From the NCBI GenBank assembly GCA_030837785.1, contig JAUQYA010000096.1, positions 1 through 16,433 on the forward strand: a DNA stretch of 16,433 bases. The letters are read 5' to 3'. Of the stretch, positions 1-7,139 are shown piece after piece (the first letter of the stretch is position 1; each line of letters starts with the position of its first letter). The notes beneath the pieces are model-generated. The model was not told where the DNA came from. It did no database searches and saw only the letters and a list, made by a program, of their open reading frames with translations. Source of the DNA: Albidovulum sp. GTDB taxonomy: Bacteria > Pseudomonadota > Alphaproteobacteria > Rhodobacterales > Rhodobacteraceae. The position numbers and the translations under genes were made by a program.

Positions 1-805
1 GGGCCAGCGTGGGCTGGTTCTGATCGACCGTTCGGAGCTTTGGAAAGGTCGCCCGGTCAAGGCCCTCACCGAGGGGCTGATCAAGACCGGCGGCCGGAAC
101 AACACCGGGCGCGTCACGATGTGGCACAAGGGTGGGGGCGCGAAGCGCCTTTACCGGATCGTGGATTTCAAGCGCCGCAAATTCGACGTGCCGGCGACCG
201 TCGAGCGGATCGAATACGACCCGAACCGGACAGCCTTCATCGCGCTGGTGAAATACCAGGACGGCGAACGGGCCTACATCATCGCGCCGCAGCGCCTGGC
301 GGTGGGCGACAATGTCGTCGCCGGCGCCAAGACCGACGTGAAGCCGGGCAACGCGATGCCGTTTTCCGGCATGCCGATCGGCACGATCGTGCACAACGTC
401 GAGCTGAAGCCCGGCAAGGGCGGCCAGCTGGCGCGCGCCGCCGGCACCTATGCCCAGTTCGTCGGCCGTGATGGCGGCTATGCCCAGATCCGCCTGTCCT
501 CGGGCGAGCTGCGCATGGTGCGTCAGGAATGCATGGCGACGGTGGGCGCGGTGTCGACCGCCGACCACTCGAACCAGAACCTCGGCAAGGCGGGGCGCAA
601 GCGGCACATGGGCGTCCGCCCGACCGTCCGCGGCGTTGCCATGAACCCGATCGACCACCCGCACGGCGGCGGCGAAGGCCGCACCTCGGGCGGCCGCCAC
701 CCGGTCACCCCGTGGGGCAAGGGCACCAAGGGCAACAAGACCCGCAAGAACAAGGCGACCGACAAGTTCATCGTTCGCTCGCGCCACGCGAAGAAAGGGC
801 GGTAA
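1..805 (+). CDS. rplB: 50S ribosomal protein L2, 5' end missing
   Basis: L2 is a primary 23S rRNA-binding protein of the large subunit, needed for subunit association and close to the peptidyl transferase centre. The reading frame is already open at base 2 (residues GQRGLVLIDRSELWKGRP) and gives 267 residues to the TAA at 803-805. L2 is usually about 275-281 residues, so only roughly a dozen N-terminal residues lie outside the window. The internal ATG at 119 falls within the conserved segment NTGRVTMWHKGGGAKR and is not the start. The C-terminal motif NPIDHPHGGGEG, which holds the conserved functional histidine of the family, is intact, followed by the basic tail TRKNKATDKFIVRSRHAKKGR. rpsS starts 3 bases after the stop, as expected inside an S10 operon. 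Family assignment is certain. Confidence 0.98.
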   Translation, partial: GQRGLVLIDRSELWKGRPVKALTEGLIKTGGRNNTGRVTMWHKGGGAKRLYRIVDFKRRKFDVPATVERIEYDPNRTAFIALVKYQDGERAYIIAPQRLAVGDNVVAGAKTDVKPGNAMPFSGMPIGTIVHNVELKPGKGGQLARAAGTYAQFVGRDGGYAQIRLSSGELRMVRQECMATVGAVSTADHSNQNLGKAGRKRHMGVRPTVRGVAMNPIDHPHGGGEGRTSGGRHPVTPWGKGTKGNKTRKNKATDKFIVRSRHAKKGR

Positions 806-808
806 TCC

Positions 809-1087
809 ATGTCGCGTTCTATCTGGAAAGGCCCCTTCGTCGACTCCTTCCTTCTGAAGAAGGCGGAGAAGGCGCATGCCTCGGGCAAGTCGGAAGTGAT
901 CAAGATCTGGTCGCGCCGGTCCACCATCCTGCCGCAGTTCGTCGGCCTCACCTTCGCCGTCTACAACGGCCAGAAGCACATCCCGGTGAACGTCACCGAG
1001 GAGATGATCGGCCAGAAGTTCGGTGAATATTCGCCGACGCGGACCTACTACGGCCACGCCGCCGACAAGAAAGCCAAGAGGAAGTAA
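809..1087 (+). CDS. rpsS: 30S ribosomal protein S19
   Basis: S19 binds 16S rRNA in the head of the small subunit together with S13. The protein has 92 residues, the normal length, beginning MSRSIWKGPFVDSFLLKK and containing the family core IKIWSRRSTILPQFVGLTFAVYNG and the conserved GEYSPTRTYYGH near the C-terminus. It starts 3 bases after the rplB stop. The spacing is so tight that its ribosome-binding site (aaagggcgg around 793-801) lies inside the end of rplB, which implies translational coupling. rplV follows 3 bases after its stop. Confidence 0.98.
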   Translation: MSRSIWKGPFVDSFLLKKAEKAHASGKSEVIKIWSRRSTILPQFVGLTFAVYNGQKHIPVNVTEEMIGQKFGEYSPTRTYYGHAADKKAKRK

Positions 1088-1090
1088 GCC

Positions 1091-1483
1091 ATGAGCAAGG
1101 AAAAGAATCCGCGCCGCGTGGCCGATAACGAAGCCTTCGCCAAGGCGAAGATGCTGCGCACCTCGCCGCAGAAGCTCAACCTCGTCGCCGCGCTGATCCG
1201 CGGCAAGAGGGTGGACAAGGCGCTGGCCGACCTCACCTTCTCGAAGAAGCGCATCGCCGGCGACGTGAAGAAGTGCCTCCAGTCGGCCATCGCCAATGCC
1301 GAGAACAACCACGGTCTGGACGTCGACGCGCTCGTCGTCGCCGAGGCCTGGGTCGGCAAGAACATCACGCTGAAGCGTGGCCGTCCGCGGGCGCGCGGCC
1401 GGTTCGGCAAGATCATGAAACCCTTCAGCGAGCTGACCATCAAGGTGCGGCAGGTGGAAGAAACCGTCGGGGAGCAAGCGTAA
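1091..1483 (+). CDS. rplV: 50S ribosomal protein L22
   Basis: L22 binds 23S rRNA and sends a long beta-hairpin into the nascent-peptide exit tunnel. The 130-residue product carries the family core LRTSPQKLNLVAALIRGK and the tunnel-loop region KRGRPRARGRFGKI at about residues 95-108. It is about 20 residues longer than E. coli L22 because of an N-terminal extension, MSKEKNPRRVADNEAFAKAK, which to my knowledge is common in alphaproteobacteria. The TAA stop (1481-1483) shares its last base with the rpsC ATG, giving a TAATG junction typical of coupled translation. Confidence 0.97.
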   Translation: MSKEKNPRRVADNEAFAKAKMLRTSPQKLNLVAALIRGKRVDKALADLTFSKKRIAGDVKKCLQSAIANAENNHGLDVDALVVAEAWVGKNITLKRGRPRARGRFGKIMKPFSELTIKVRQVEETVGEQA

Positions 1484-2217
1484 TGGGACAGAAGGTCAAC
1501 CCCATCGGGATGCGCCTCCAGGTCAACCGCACCTGGGACAGCCGCTGGTTCGCCGACAGCAAGGACTACGGCAACCTGCTCCTTGAAGACCTCAGGATGC
1601 GTGACTTCATCCGCGACTACGCCAAGCAGGCCGGGGTCTCGAAGGTCATCATCGAGCGTCCGCACAAGAAGTGCCGCGTCACGATCCACACCGCGCGCCC
1701 CGGCGTCATCATCGGCAAGAAGGGCGCCGACATCGAGACGCTCAGGAAGAAGCTCGCGAACTTCACCGCGTCGGAACTGCACCTGAACATCGTCGAGGTG
1801 CGCAAGCCCGAGCTTGACGCCCAGCTGGTGGCCGAGTCGATCGCCCAGCAGCTGGAACGCCGGGTATCGTTCCGCCGGGCGATGAAGCGGTCGGTGCAGA
1901 ATGCGATGCGGATGGGGGCGCTCGGCATCCGGGTCAACGTCTCGGGTCGCCTCGGCGGCGCCGAGATCGCCCGGACCGAATGGTACCGCGAAGGCCGCGT
2001 GCCGCTGCACACGCTGCGCGCCGACATCGACTATGCGCTCGCCGAAGCCACGACCCCCTACGGGATCATCGGCGTGAAGGTCTGGATCTTCAAGGGCGAG
2101 ATCATGGAGCACGATCCGCAGGCCCGCGACCGCAAGGCCGCCGAGGCCCAGGACGGCCCGGCGCCGCGCGGCCCCCGCCGCGACGACCGCCGTGACGACC
2201 GCCGCGACGCCCGGTAA
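1483..2217 (+). CDS. rpsC: 30S ribosomal protein S3
   Basis: S3 is a small-subunit protein at the mRNA entry site and contributes to mRNA unwinding. The start was set at the ATG in the TAATG overlap with rplV because MGQKVNPIGMRLQVN is the conserved N-terminus; a longer open frame upstream only overlaps rplV. The product has 244 residues. A KH type 2 RNA-binding domain is visible, with its GxxG loop GKKG at residues 78-81, followed by the C-terminal S3 domain (SFRRAMKRSVQNAMRMGALG, then GRLGGAEIARTEWYREGRVP). The last 20 residues are a low-complexity Arg/Asp tail with a repeated DDRR unit, likely a flexible extension. Confidence 0.98.
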   Translation: MGQKVNPIGMRLQVNRTWDSRWFADSKDYGNLLLEDLRMRDFIRDYAKQAGVSKVIIERPHKKCRVTIHTARPGVIIGKKGADIETLRKKLANFTASELHLNIVEVRKPELDAQLVAESIAQQLERRVSFRRAMKRSVQNAMRMGALGIRVNVSGRLGGAEIARTEWYREGRVPLHTLRADIDYALAEATTPYGIIGVKVWIFKGEIMEHDPQARDRKAAEAQDGPAPRGPRRDDRRDDRRDAR

Positions 2218-2230
2218 GGAGTGAGATGAG

Positions 2231-2644
2231 ATGCTGCAACCGAAACGGACGAAGTTCCGCAAACAGCACAAGGGCCGCATCCACGGCGAGGCCAAGGGCG
2301 GGTTCAACCTGGACTTCGGCGGCTTCGGCCTGAAGGCCACCGAGCCCGAGCGCGTCACCGCGCGGCAGATCGAGGCGGCCCGCCGCGCGATCACCCGCCA
2401 CATGAAGCGCCAGGGCCGGGTCTGGATCCGCGTCTTCCCGGACGTGCCGGTCACCGGCAAGCCGACGGAAGTGCGGATGGGCAAGGGCAAGGGCTCGGTC
2501 GATTTCTGGGCCGCCAAGGTCAAGCCGGGCCGGATCATGTTCGAGATCGACGGCGTCAGCGAGACCATCGCCCGCGAGGCGCTGCGCCTCGGCGCGATGA
2601 AGCTGCCGGTCACGACCCGGATCGTGGTCCGCGAGGACTGGTAA
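2231..2644 (+). CDS. rplP: 50S ribosomal protein L16
   Basis: L16 is a large-subunit protein near the A site. The product has 137 residues, the usual length, with MLQPKRTKFRKQHKGRIHG at the N-terminus and the signature VRMGKGKGSVDFWAA. Arg82 in that motif corresponds to the arginine (Arg81 of E. coli) hydroxylated by the YcfD/RoxA oxygenase in some bacteria. A good Shine-Dalgarno AAGGAG (2216-2221) overlaps the rpsC stop. The nearby out-of-frame ATG at 2226 is not used by any sensible product. In the common S10 arrangement rpmC would follow directly, but here a terminator and a transporter operon intervene. This makes rplP the last gene of the upstream transcript. Confidence 0.98.
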   Translation: MLQPKRTKFRKQHKGRIHGEAKGGFNLDFGGFGLKATEPERVTARQIEAARRAITRHMKRQGRVWIRVFPDVPVTGKPTEVRMGKGKGSVDFWAAKVKPGRIMFEIDGVSETIAREALRLGAMKLPVTTRIVVREDW

Positions 2645-2670
2645 GGGCAACGGCGCCCCGACGAACAGGG

Positions 2671-2700
2671 AAAGGCGCGCCTTCGGGCGCGCCTTTTCGT
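2671..2700 (+). terminator. Intrinsic terminator after rplP
   Basis: A perfect 11-bp stem, AAAGGCGCGCC (2671-2681) with GGCGCGCCTTT (2686-2696), closed by a TTCG tetraloop and followed by TTTTCGTTT. It begins 27 bases after the rplP stop. Stem quality, UUCG loop and T-rich tail make this a confident rho-independent terminator. It ends S10-operon transcription before the transporter insert. Confidence 0.93.
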
Positions 2701-2990
2701 TTCCGGCCGCAGGGGCGAAGCGAGGGGCGTCGCGCCGCGTCGATCAGCGCCTGGTGCCGCGCGGAACCTCTCCGGCCCGGCCCCGCCGGGCAGGCGGCGC
2801 GGGGCCGCGGCGCTTTTGCCGGAGACGGCACCGGCGATTCTGTCCGCCGCGATTCCGCCGGGGCTGCCGGGGCTGCCGGACCCGGCGTGTCGCGCGCGGT
2901 TGGACCGGAGCGACGCAGGGTATCGCCCGAAACGCGAGTGATCTCCCGCGCAAACACCCCGTTTCGGCACATCCAACCCTCGTTACCCGA
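2701..2990. other. GC-rich spacer with no convincing gene
   Basis: Nothing here looks coding. The open frame at 2754-3011 gives an Arg/Gly/Pro-rich product with no recognisable family and no good ribosome-binding site. The stretch contains a 9-bp inverted repeat, CGGCCCCGC (2778-2786) with GCGGGGCCG (2799-2807), with a TTTT about 7 bases after it (2814-2817), possibly a weak second terminator. It also holds an exact 9-bp tandem repeat GGGGCTGCC at 2860-2877. Composition becomes less GC-rich after about 2935, where the promoter region begins. Confidence 0.5.
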
Positions 2991-2994
2991 CGGA

Positions 2995-3023
2995 ATGTGA
3001 AGAAAATGTAACAGGCATGTAAC
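2995..3023. promoter_or_regulatory. Three 11-bp-phased direct repeats, likely operator of the transporter operon
   Basis: ATGTGAA (2995-3001), ATGTAAC (3006-3012) and ATGTAAC (3017-3023) are each separated by 4 bases, so they repeat every 11 bp on one DNA face. The last two are identical and the first matches 5 of 7. This 7+4+7 layout is the known architecture of sites for OmpR/PhoB-family response regulators, including the Pho box. The unit ATGTAAC differs from the enteric Pho consensus CTGTCAT, so the regulator is not identified. The array ends 8 bp upstream of a candidate -35 element. Confidence 0.55.
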
Positions 3024-3030
3024 GGCCAGA

Positions 3031-3060
3031 TTGCGGGACACGCTTTTCGTGGGTTAGATC
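3031..3060 (+). promoter_or_regulatory. Candidate promoter of the ABC transporter operon
   Basis: TTGCGG (3031-3036), then 17 or 18 bases, then TTAGAT (3054-3059) or TAGATC (3055-3060). Each -10 choice matches the TATAAT consensus at only 3 of 6 positions, as expected of an activator-dependent promoter. The implied 5' leader is roughly 80 bases before the ATG at 3149. It contains a CTGTCAC at 3084-3090, identical to a Pho-box half-site, but the flanking 11-bp-spaced units match poorly. Confidence 0.4.
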
Positions 3061-3148
3061 AGCGCAGAGGCAGTTCCACGAAACTGTCACACGACAACAA
3101 TAGGACGGAATCGTCACCAACAGGGCCGGGTGCCCAAGGGAGAAAGAC

Positions 3149-4252
3149 ATGATGCAGAAGAAGACCACCGCCGGGCTGATGCTTGCGGCGCTCCTGGCCT
3201 CGACCGGCATGGTCAGCGCGCAGTCGCTGGCCGAGATCGAGGCGGCTGCCAAGACCGAGGGGATGCTGACCACGATCGCGCTGCCGCATTCGTGGTGCGG
3301 CTATGGCGACGTGATCGCGGGGTTCAAGGCGAAGTACCCCGAGATCCAGGTCAACGAACTGAACCCCGATGCCGGCTCCGCCGACGAGGTCGAGGCGGTC
3401 AAGGCCAACAAGGACAACAAGGGCCCGCAGGCGCCGGACGTCGTCGACGTCGGGCTCGCCTTCGGCCCGTCGATGAAGGACGAGGGGCTTCTGATGCCCT
3501 ACAAGGTCTCGACCTGGGACGATATCCCCGAAAGCATCAAGGATCCCGACGGCCACTGGTACGGCGACTACTACGGCGTGATGTCCTTCATCGTGAACAA
3601 GGACCTCGTCGCCAACGCGCCGGCCGACTGGGCGGACCTGACCAAGCCGGAATATGCGGGCCAGGTGGCGCTTGCCGGTGATCCGCGCGCCTCGAACCAG
3701 GCGATTCTCGCGGTGCTGGCAGCGGGCCTGTCGAAGGGCGCCAAGTCGGGTGAAGAGGCCGGCAAGGCCGGTCTCGACTTCTTTGCCGAGGTGAACAAGG
3801 CGGGGAACTTCGTGCCGGTCATCGCCAAGGCCGGGACCATCGCCCAGGGCGCGACCCCGATCGCCATCGCCTGGGACTACAACGCGCTCGCCTGGTCCGA
3901 CGAACTGGCCGGCAACCCGCCGGTGGAAGTCGTCGTGCCGAAGACGGGCGTCCTCGCGGGTGTCTACGTCCAGGGCATCTCGGCCTTTGCGCCGCATCCG
4001 AACGCGGCGAAGCTGTGGATGGAATACCTCTACAGCGACGAAGGCCAGAACCTGTGGCTGAAGGGCTACTGCCACCCGGCGCGCTTCAACGCGATGTCGG
4101 CTGCGGGCAAGCTCGACGCCGCGGCGATGGAGAAACTGCCCCCGGCGGCATCCTACGAGGCCGCCTATTTCCCGACGCTTGACGAGGTCAACGCCAACAA
4201 GGCGGCGGTGACCGGCGGCTGGGATGCGGTCGTGGGCGCCAACGTCCAGTAA
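3149..4252 (+). CDS. ABC transporter periplasmic substrate-binding protein, substrate unknown
   Basis: This 367-residue protein is the solute receptor of the importer encoded by the next three genes. It starts with a clear Sec signal peptide: basic QKK, a hydrophobic core at about residues 8-22, and a signal peptidase I site VSA-Q after residue 24, so the mature protein begins QSLAEIEAAAK. There is no lipobox. Segments such as YYGVMSFIVNKDLV, WADLTKPEYAGQVAL and PHPNAAKLWMEYLYSDEGQ are typical of the family 1 solute-binding fold of the Fe3+/polyamine/phosphonate type (FbpA/PotD-like). The protein has just two cysteines, Cys50 (SWCGYG) and Cys308 (GYCHPARF), which could form a periplasmic disulfide. 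A purine-rich GGGAGAAA (3139-3146) lies just upstream. ATG at 3149 or 3152 would serve equally. A strong hairpin follows the stop. Confidence 0.9.
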   Translation: MMQKKTTAGLMLAALLASTGMVSAQSLAEIEAAAKTEGMLTTIALPHSWCGYGDVIAGFKAKYPEIQVNELNPDAGSADEVEAVKANKDNKGPQAPDVVDVGLAFGPSMKDEGLLMPYKVSTWDDIPESIKDPDGHWYGDYYGVMSFIVNKDLVANAPADWADLTKPEYAGQVALAGDPRASNQAILAVLAAGLSKGAKSGEEAGKAGLDFFAEVNKAGNFVPVIAKAGTIAQGATPIAIAWDYNALAWSDELAGNPPVEVVVPKTGVLAGVYVQGISAFAPHPNAAKLWMEYLYSDEGQNLWLKGYCHPARFNAMSAAGKLDAAAMEKLPPAASYEAAYFPTLDEVNANKAAVTGGWDAVVGANVQ

Positions 4253-4273
4253 CGCGTCCGAGTTCCGATCCGC

Positions 4274-4304
4274 GCCCCGGCCCGATGACACATCGGGCCG
4301 GGGC
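4274..4304 (+). other. Perfect 14-bp intercistronic hairpin after the binding-protein gene
   Basis: GCCCCGGCCCGATG (4274-4287) pairs perfectly with CATCGGGCCGGGGC (4291-4304) around a 3-base loop, ACA. No T-run follows, so complete termination is unlikely. Such structures between a binding-protein gene and its permease genes are known (for example malE-malF) to protect the upstream mRNA and give an excess of binding protein. That role is inferred here from position and stability. Confidence 0.8.
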
Positions 4305-4342
4305 TTCCGAATCATGAGAGCACCCGACGGGACAGACACCGC

Positions 4343-5278
4343 ATGACCGCGCCTTCCCCGAAGCCAAGGCGGCAGTTGCCGCTGACCTGGCTGGGCCTGA
4401 TGCCCTTCGTGATCTTCATGACACTGTTCCTGATCCTGCCGACGATGCACATCGTGATCGGCGCCTTCCAGGACCGGTCCGGGGGCTTCACGCTGCAGAA
4501 TATCCGTGACCTCAACACCGGCACGATCCCGTCGAGCTACTGGATCTCGGTCAAGATCTCGGTCGCCTCGGCCTCGATCGGCTGTCTCATCGGCTTCGGC
4601 ATGGCCGCCGCCGTCACCTTTGGCGCCGTGCCGCGCTGGATCAAGGCGCCGCTGCTGACCTTCTCGGGCGTGGCCTCCAACTTCGCCGGCGTGCCCCTGG
4701 CCTTTGCCTTCCTCGCCACCTTCGGGCCGGTGGGGTTCCTGACGCTGTTTCTGCGCAACAACTTCGGCATCATGTTGCAGGCGGGGATCTGGAACCTGCC
4801 CGAGGGCAGCCTCCTGGCCGATCTCTTCGGGCCGCAGATCCGGTTTCCCGGCTTCAGCATCCTCTCGTTCTGGGGCCTGACGGTCACCTACCTGTTCTTC
4901 CAGATCCCGCTGATGATCCTGATCGTCACGCCCGCCCTGGAAGGGTTGCGCCGGGAATGGCGCGAGGCGGCCGAGGTGCTGGGCGCCACCACCGCGCAGT
5001 ACTGGCGCATGGTGGCGCTGCCGATCCTGTTTCCCGCACTCCTCGGCACCTTCGCGCTTCTGTTCGCCAATGCCTTCGGCGCCGTCGCCACCGCCATCTC
5101 GCTGACGGGATCCTCGCTCAACATCGTGCCGATCCAGCTTTTCGCGCAGATCCGCGGCGATGTGCTGGGCAATCCCAACCTCGGCTATGCAATGGCCTTC
5201 GGGATGATCGTCGTCACCGCCATCGCCAACGTGCTCTACATCTGGCTGCGCGTCCGCGCGGAACGGTGGCTGAAATGA
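4343..5278 (+). CDS. ABC transporter inner-membrane permease, first subunit
   Basis: A 311-residue integral membrane protein forming half of the importer channel. About six membrane segments can be picked out (around residues 15-38, 70-92, 104-127, 175-196, 226-250 and 280-300). The cytoplasmic EAA loop that docks the ATPase is at residues 208-227: EAAEVLGATTAQYWRMVALP, with the expected conserved Gly214 and terminal Leu-Pro. This identifies a binding-protein-dependent transport permease of the PotB/CysT/FbpB kind. The short basic N-terminus (PSPKPRRQ) fits the positive-inside rule. Its TGA overlaps the next gene's ATG in an ATGA junction. It lies 90 bases after the binding-protein gene, across the strong hairpin. 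Confidence 0.92.
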   Translation: MTAPSPKPRRQLPLTWLGLMPFVIFMTLFLILPTMHIVIGAFQDRSGGFTLQNIRDLNTGTIPSSYWISVKISVASASIGCLIGFGMAAAVTFGAVPRWIKAPLLTFSGVASNFAGVPLAFAFLATFGPVGFLTLFLRNNFGIMLQAGIWNLPEGSLLADLFGPQIRFPGFSILSFWGLTVTYLFFQIPLMILIVTPALEGLRREWREAAEVLGATTAQYWRMVALPILFPALLGTFALLFANAFGAVATAISLTGSSLNIVPIQLFAQIRGDVLGNPNLGYAMAFGMIVVTAIANVLYIWLRVRAERWLK

Positions 5279-6069
5279 GCCTTTACGCCCGGCTTACCGG
5301 CTGGATCGTCCTGATCTTCGGCCTGACCTACTTCGCGCTGCCGCTGATCGGTCTGACCGAATTCTCGCTCAAGGCGCGCCGCGGGGTCTATTCGCTCGAC
5401 GCCTACACCAGGATCATCGGCGACGCCGAGTTCCAGGCGACCTTCCTCTATTCCATCGTCATGGCGCTGGTGACGATCGCCTTCGGCGTCCTCCTTGTCG
5501 TGCCGACGGCGTTCTGGGTGCGGCTGAAAATGCCCTGGGCGCGACCCTACGTCGAGTTCCTGACACTCCTGCCGCTGGTCATTCCCGCCATCGTCATCGT
5601 CTTCGGCTATATCCGGCTTTACAACACCTCGAGCTTCCTGCCGCTGACCGGGTCGATGATGGGCACGAACCTGCTTCTCGGCTTCGGCTACACGATCCTG
5701 GCGCTGCCCTACATGTATCGCGCGGTCGATACCGGCCTGCGCACCATCGACGTGGCGACGCTGACCGAGGCGGCGCAGAGCCTCGGCGCGGGCTGGACCA
5801 CCATCATCAGCCGGGTGATCCTGCCCAACATCGTGCCCGCGGTGCTGTCGGGCGCCTTCCTGACCTTCGCCATCGTCATCGGCGAGTTCACGCTGGCAGC
5901 GCTTCTGAACCGCCCCGCCTTCGGGCCCTATCTGGCGCGGATCGGGGCGAACAAGCCCTACGAGCCCTTCGCGCTGTCGGTCATCGCCTTTGGCATCACC
6001 TGGGTCTGCATGGGGCTGATCCAGCTTGCCAACCGTCTCTCGAAACACACGAAAGCTGCCGAAAGATGA
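5275..6069 (+). CDS. ABC transporter inner-membrane permease, second subunit
   Basis: A 264-residue permease of the PotC/FbpB type. The start was chosen at the ATGA overlap with the preceding permease because MSLYARLTGWIVLIFGLTYF gives a normal N-terminus and first membrane segment; the open frame upstream only shadows the other gene. Six hydrophobic segments are visible. The EAA loop runs from Glu165 to Pro184 (EAAQSLGAGWTTIISRVILP), the site that contacts the ATPase. The downstream ATPase again overlaps by ATGA, so the two permeases and the ATPase are probably made in fixed proportion. The two permeases are similar in type but of different length, which indicates a heterodimeric channel. 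Confidence 0.92.
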   Translation: MSLYARLTGWIVLIFGLTYFALPLIGLTEFSLKARRGVYSLDAYTRIIGDAEFQATFLYSIVMALVTIAFGVLLVVPTAFWVRLKMPWARPYVEFLTLLPLVIPAIVIVFGYIRLYNTSSFLPLTGSMMGTNLLLGFGYTILALPYMYRAVDTGLRTIDVATLTEAAQSLGAGWTTIISRVILPNIVPAVLSGAFLTFAIVIGEFTLAALLNRPAFGPYLARIGANKPYEPFALSVIAFGITWVCMGLIQLANRLSKHTKAAER

Positions 6070-7070
6070 GTTTCCTGACCATTTCGCATCTGGAGAAGTC
6101 CTTCGGCGCAAACCGCGTGGTGAAGGACTTCAACCTCTCGGTCGAGAAGGGAGAGTTCATCTCGCTTCTCGGTCCCTCGGGCTGCGGCAAGACCACCGTG
6201 CTGCGCATGATCGCCGGGTTCGAGACGCCGTCCTCGGGCAGCATTGCCATTTACGGCAAGGATGTCGTGCACCTCAAGACCAGCCGCCGCAACGTCGGCA
6301 TGATGTTCCAGGCCTATGCGCTGTTTCCCAACCTGACGGTGGCCGACAACGTGGGCTTCGGGCTCAAGGTCGCCGGCATGCCCAGGGCGCAGCGCGAGGC
6401 GCGGGTGGCCGAGATGCTGGCGCTGATCAGCCTGCCGGACCTCGGCGGGCGCTACCCGTTCCAGCTTTCGGGCGGCCAGCAGCAGCGCGTGGCGCTGGCA
6501 CGCGCGCTGGCGCCGAAGCCCAGGGTGCTTCTCCTCGACGAACCGCTCTCGGCGCTCGACGCCAAGGTGCGGGTGTCGTTGCGCAACGAGATCCGCGCGA
6601 TCCAGCGCGCGCTCGGCATCACCACGATCTTCGTCACCCACGACCAGGAGGAGGCGCTGTCGATCTCCGACCGGATCGTGGTGATGACCGCGGGCGTGGC
6701 CGACCAGGTGGGCACGCCGTTCGAGATCTACAACCGCCCGACGACGCGGTTCGTGGCCAACTTCGTCGGCCAGCTCAACCTCTTCAAGGCGGATGGCGAG
6801 GGTCGCATCGGCGGCGTGGCGGTGGGGCAGGGCGAGTTTGCCGCGCGCCCCGAGGCGGTGCACCTCGGCCGCGAGCCGGGCGCCGACATCATCCTGCCCG
6901 CCCGGGTCGAGGAGGTGCATTTCCTCGGCTCCGTCATCCGTCTCACGGTGTCGGCCGCCGGCACGCGCGTCGCGCTCGACACCTTCAACCGCCCCGACAC
7001 GCCGCCGCCCGCGATCGGCAGCGCGGTGGAACTGAGCCTGTCGTCCAGCGACCTGATCCGGCTGACGTGA
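6066..7070 (+). CDS. ABC transporter ATP-binding protein
   Basis: The 334-residue cytoplasmic ATPase that powers the importer. All motifs are intact: Walker A GPSGCGKTT (36-44), Q-loop Gln82 in MMFQAYALFP, signature LSGGQQQR (134-141), Walker B VLLLDE (154-159) with catalytic Glu159, D-loop SALD (162-165) and switch His192. A C-terminal TOBE-type extension follows (about residues 240-330, including RPEAVHLG and VEEVHFLGSVIRLTV), as in the PotA/FbpC/PhnT/UgpC group of importers. That group covers polyamine, iron, phosphonate and glycerol-phosphate systems, so it does not settle the substrate. It is the last gene of the insert. No clear intrinsic terminator separates it from the rpmC promoter. 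Confidence 0.95.
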   Translation: MSFLTISHLEKSFGANRVVKDFNLSVEKGEFISLLGPSGCGKTTVLRMIAGFETPSSGSIAIYGKDVVHLKTSRRNVGMMFQAYALFPNLTVADNVGFGLKVAGMPRAQREARVAEMLALISLPDLGGRYPFQLSGGQQQRVALARALAPKPRVLLLDEPLSALDAKVRVSLRNEIRAIQRALGITTIFVTHDQEEALSISDRIVVMTAGVADQVGTPFEIYNRPTTRFVANFVGQLNLFKADGEGRIGGVAVGQGEFAARPEAVHLGREPGADIILPARVEEVHFLGSVIRLTVSAAGTRVALDTFNRPDTPPPAIGSAVELSLSSSDLIRLT

Positions 7071-7101
7071 AGGGGGCGCCTGCCGCTTCTCAAACTTCCC
7101 C

Positions 7102-7130
7102 TTGCCGGCCGGTCCCGCCTCCACTATAGG
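7102..7130 (+). promoter_or_regulatory. Sigma70-type promoter for the rpmC-rpmD ribosomal block
   Basis: TTGCCG (7102-7107), exactly 17 bases, then TATAGG (7125-7130). Each hexamer matches consensus at 4 of 6 positions. The predicted start near 7137 gives a leader of about 110 bases to the rpmC ATG. It lies just after the transporter ATPase gene and restarts ribosomal transcription downstream of the insert. Confidence 0.75.
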
Positions 7131-7139
7131 GACGCATCC

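Noticed and set aside
1048..2976. 642-codon minus-strand ORF across rplV, rpsC and rplP
   Set aside because: It lies antisense to certain ribosomal genes, its product is Arg/Pro/Ala-rich without family features, and such ORFs are expected from GC-biased third positions.
2754..3011. 85-codon plus-strand ORF in the rplP-transporter gap
   Set aside because: Low-complexity Arg/Gly/Pro product, no ribosome-binding site, and it runs into the promoter and repeat region.
3084..3101. Second Pho box, CTGTCAC-ACGA-CAACAAT
   Set aside because: The first half-site is exact but the second matches only 3 of 7 positions, so it is not called as a separate site.
3059..4450. 463-codon minus-strand ORF opposite the binding-protein gene
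   Set aside because: The plus strand has a signal peptide and family motifs; the minus product has none.
3149..7070. Naming the transporter potABCD or fbpABC
   Set aside because: Motifs fit several importer families equally; nothing in the sequence fixes the substrate.
7070..7103. Terminator after the ATPase gene: AAGGGG (7070-7075) with CCCCTT (7098-7103)
   Set aside because: Only 6 bp with a loop of over 20 bases, and no T-run; its right arm overlaps the -35 of the next promoter.
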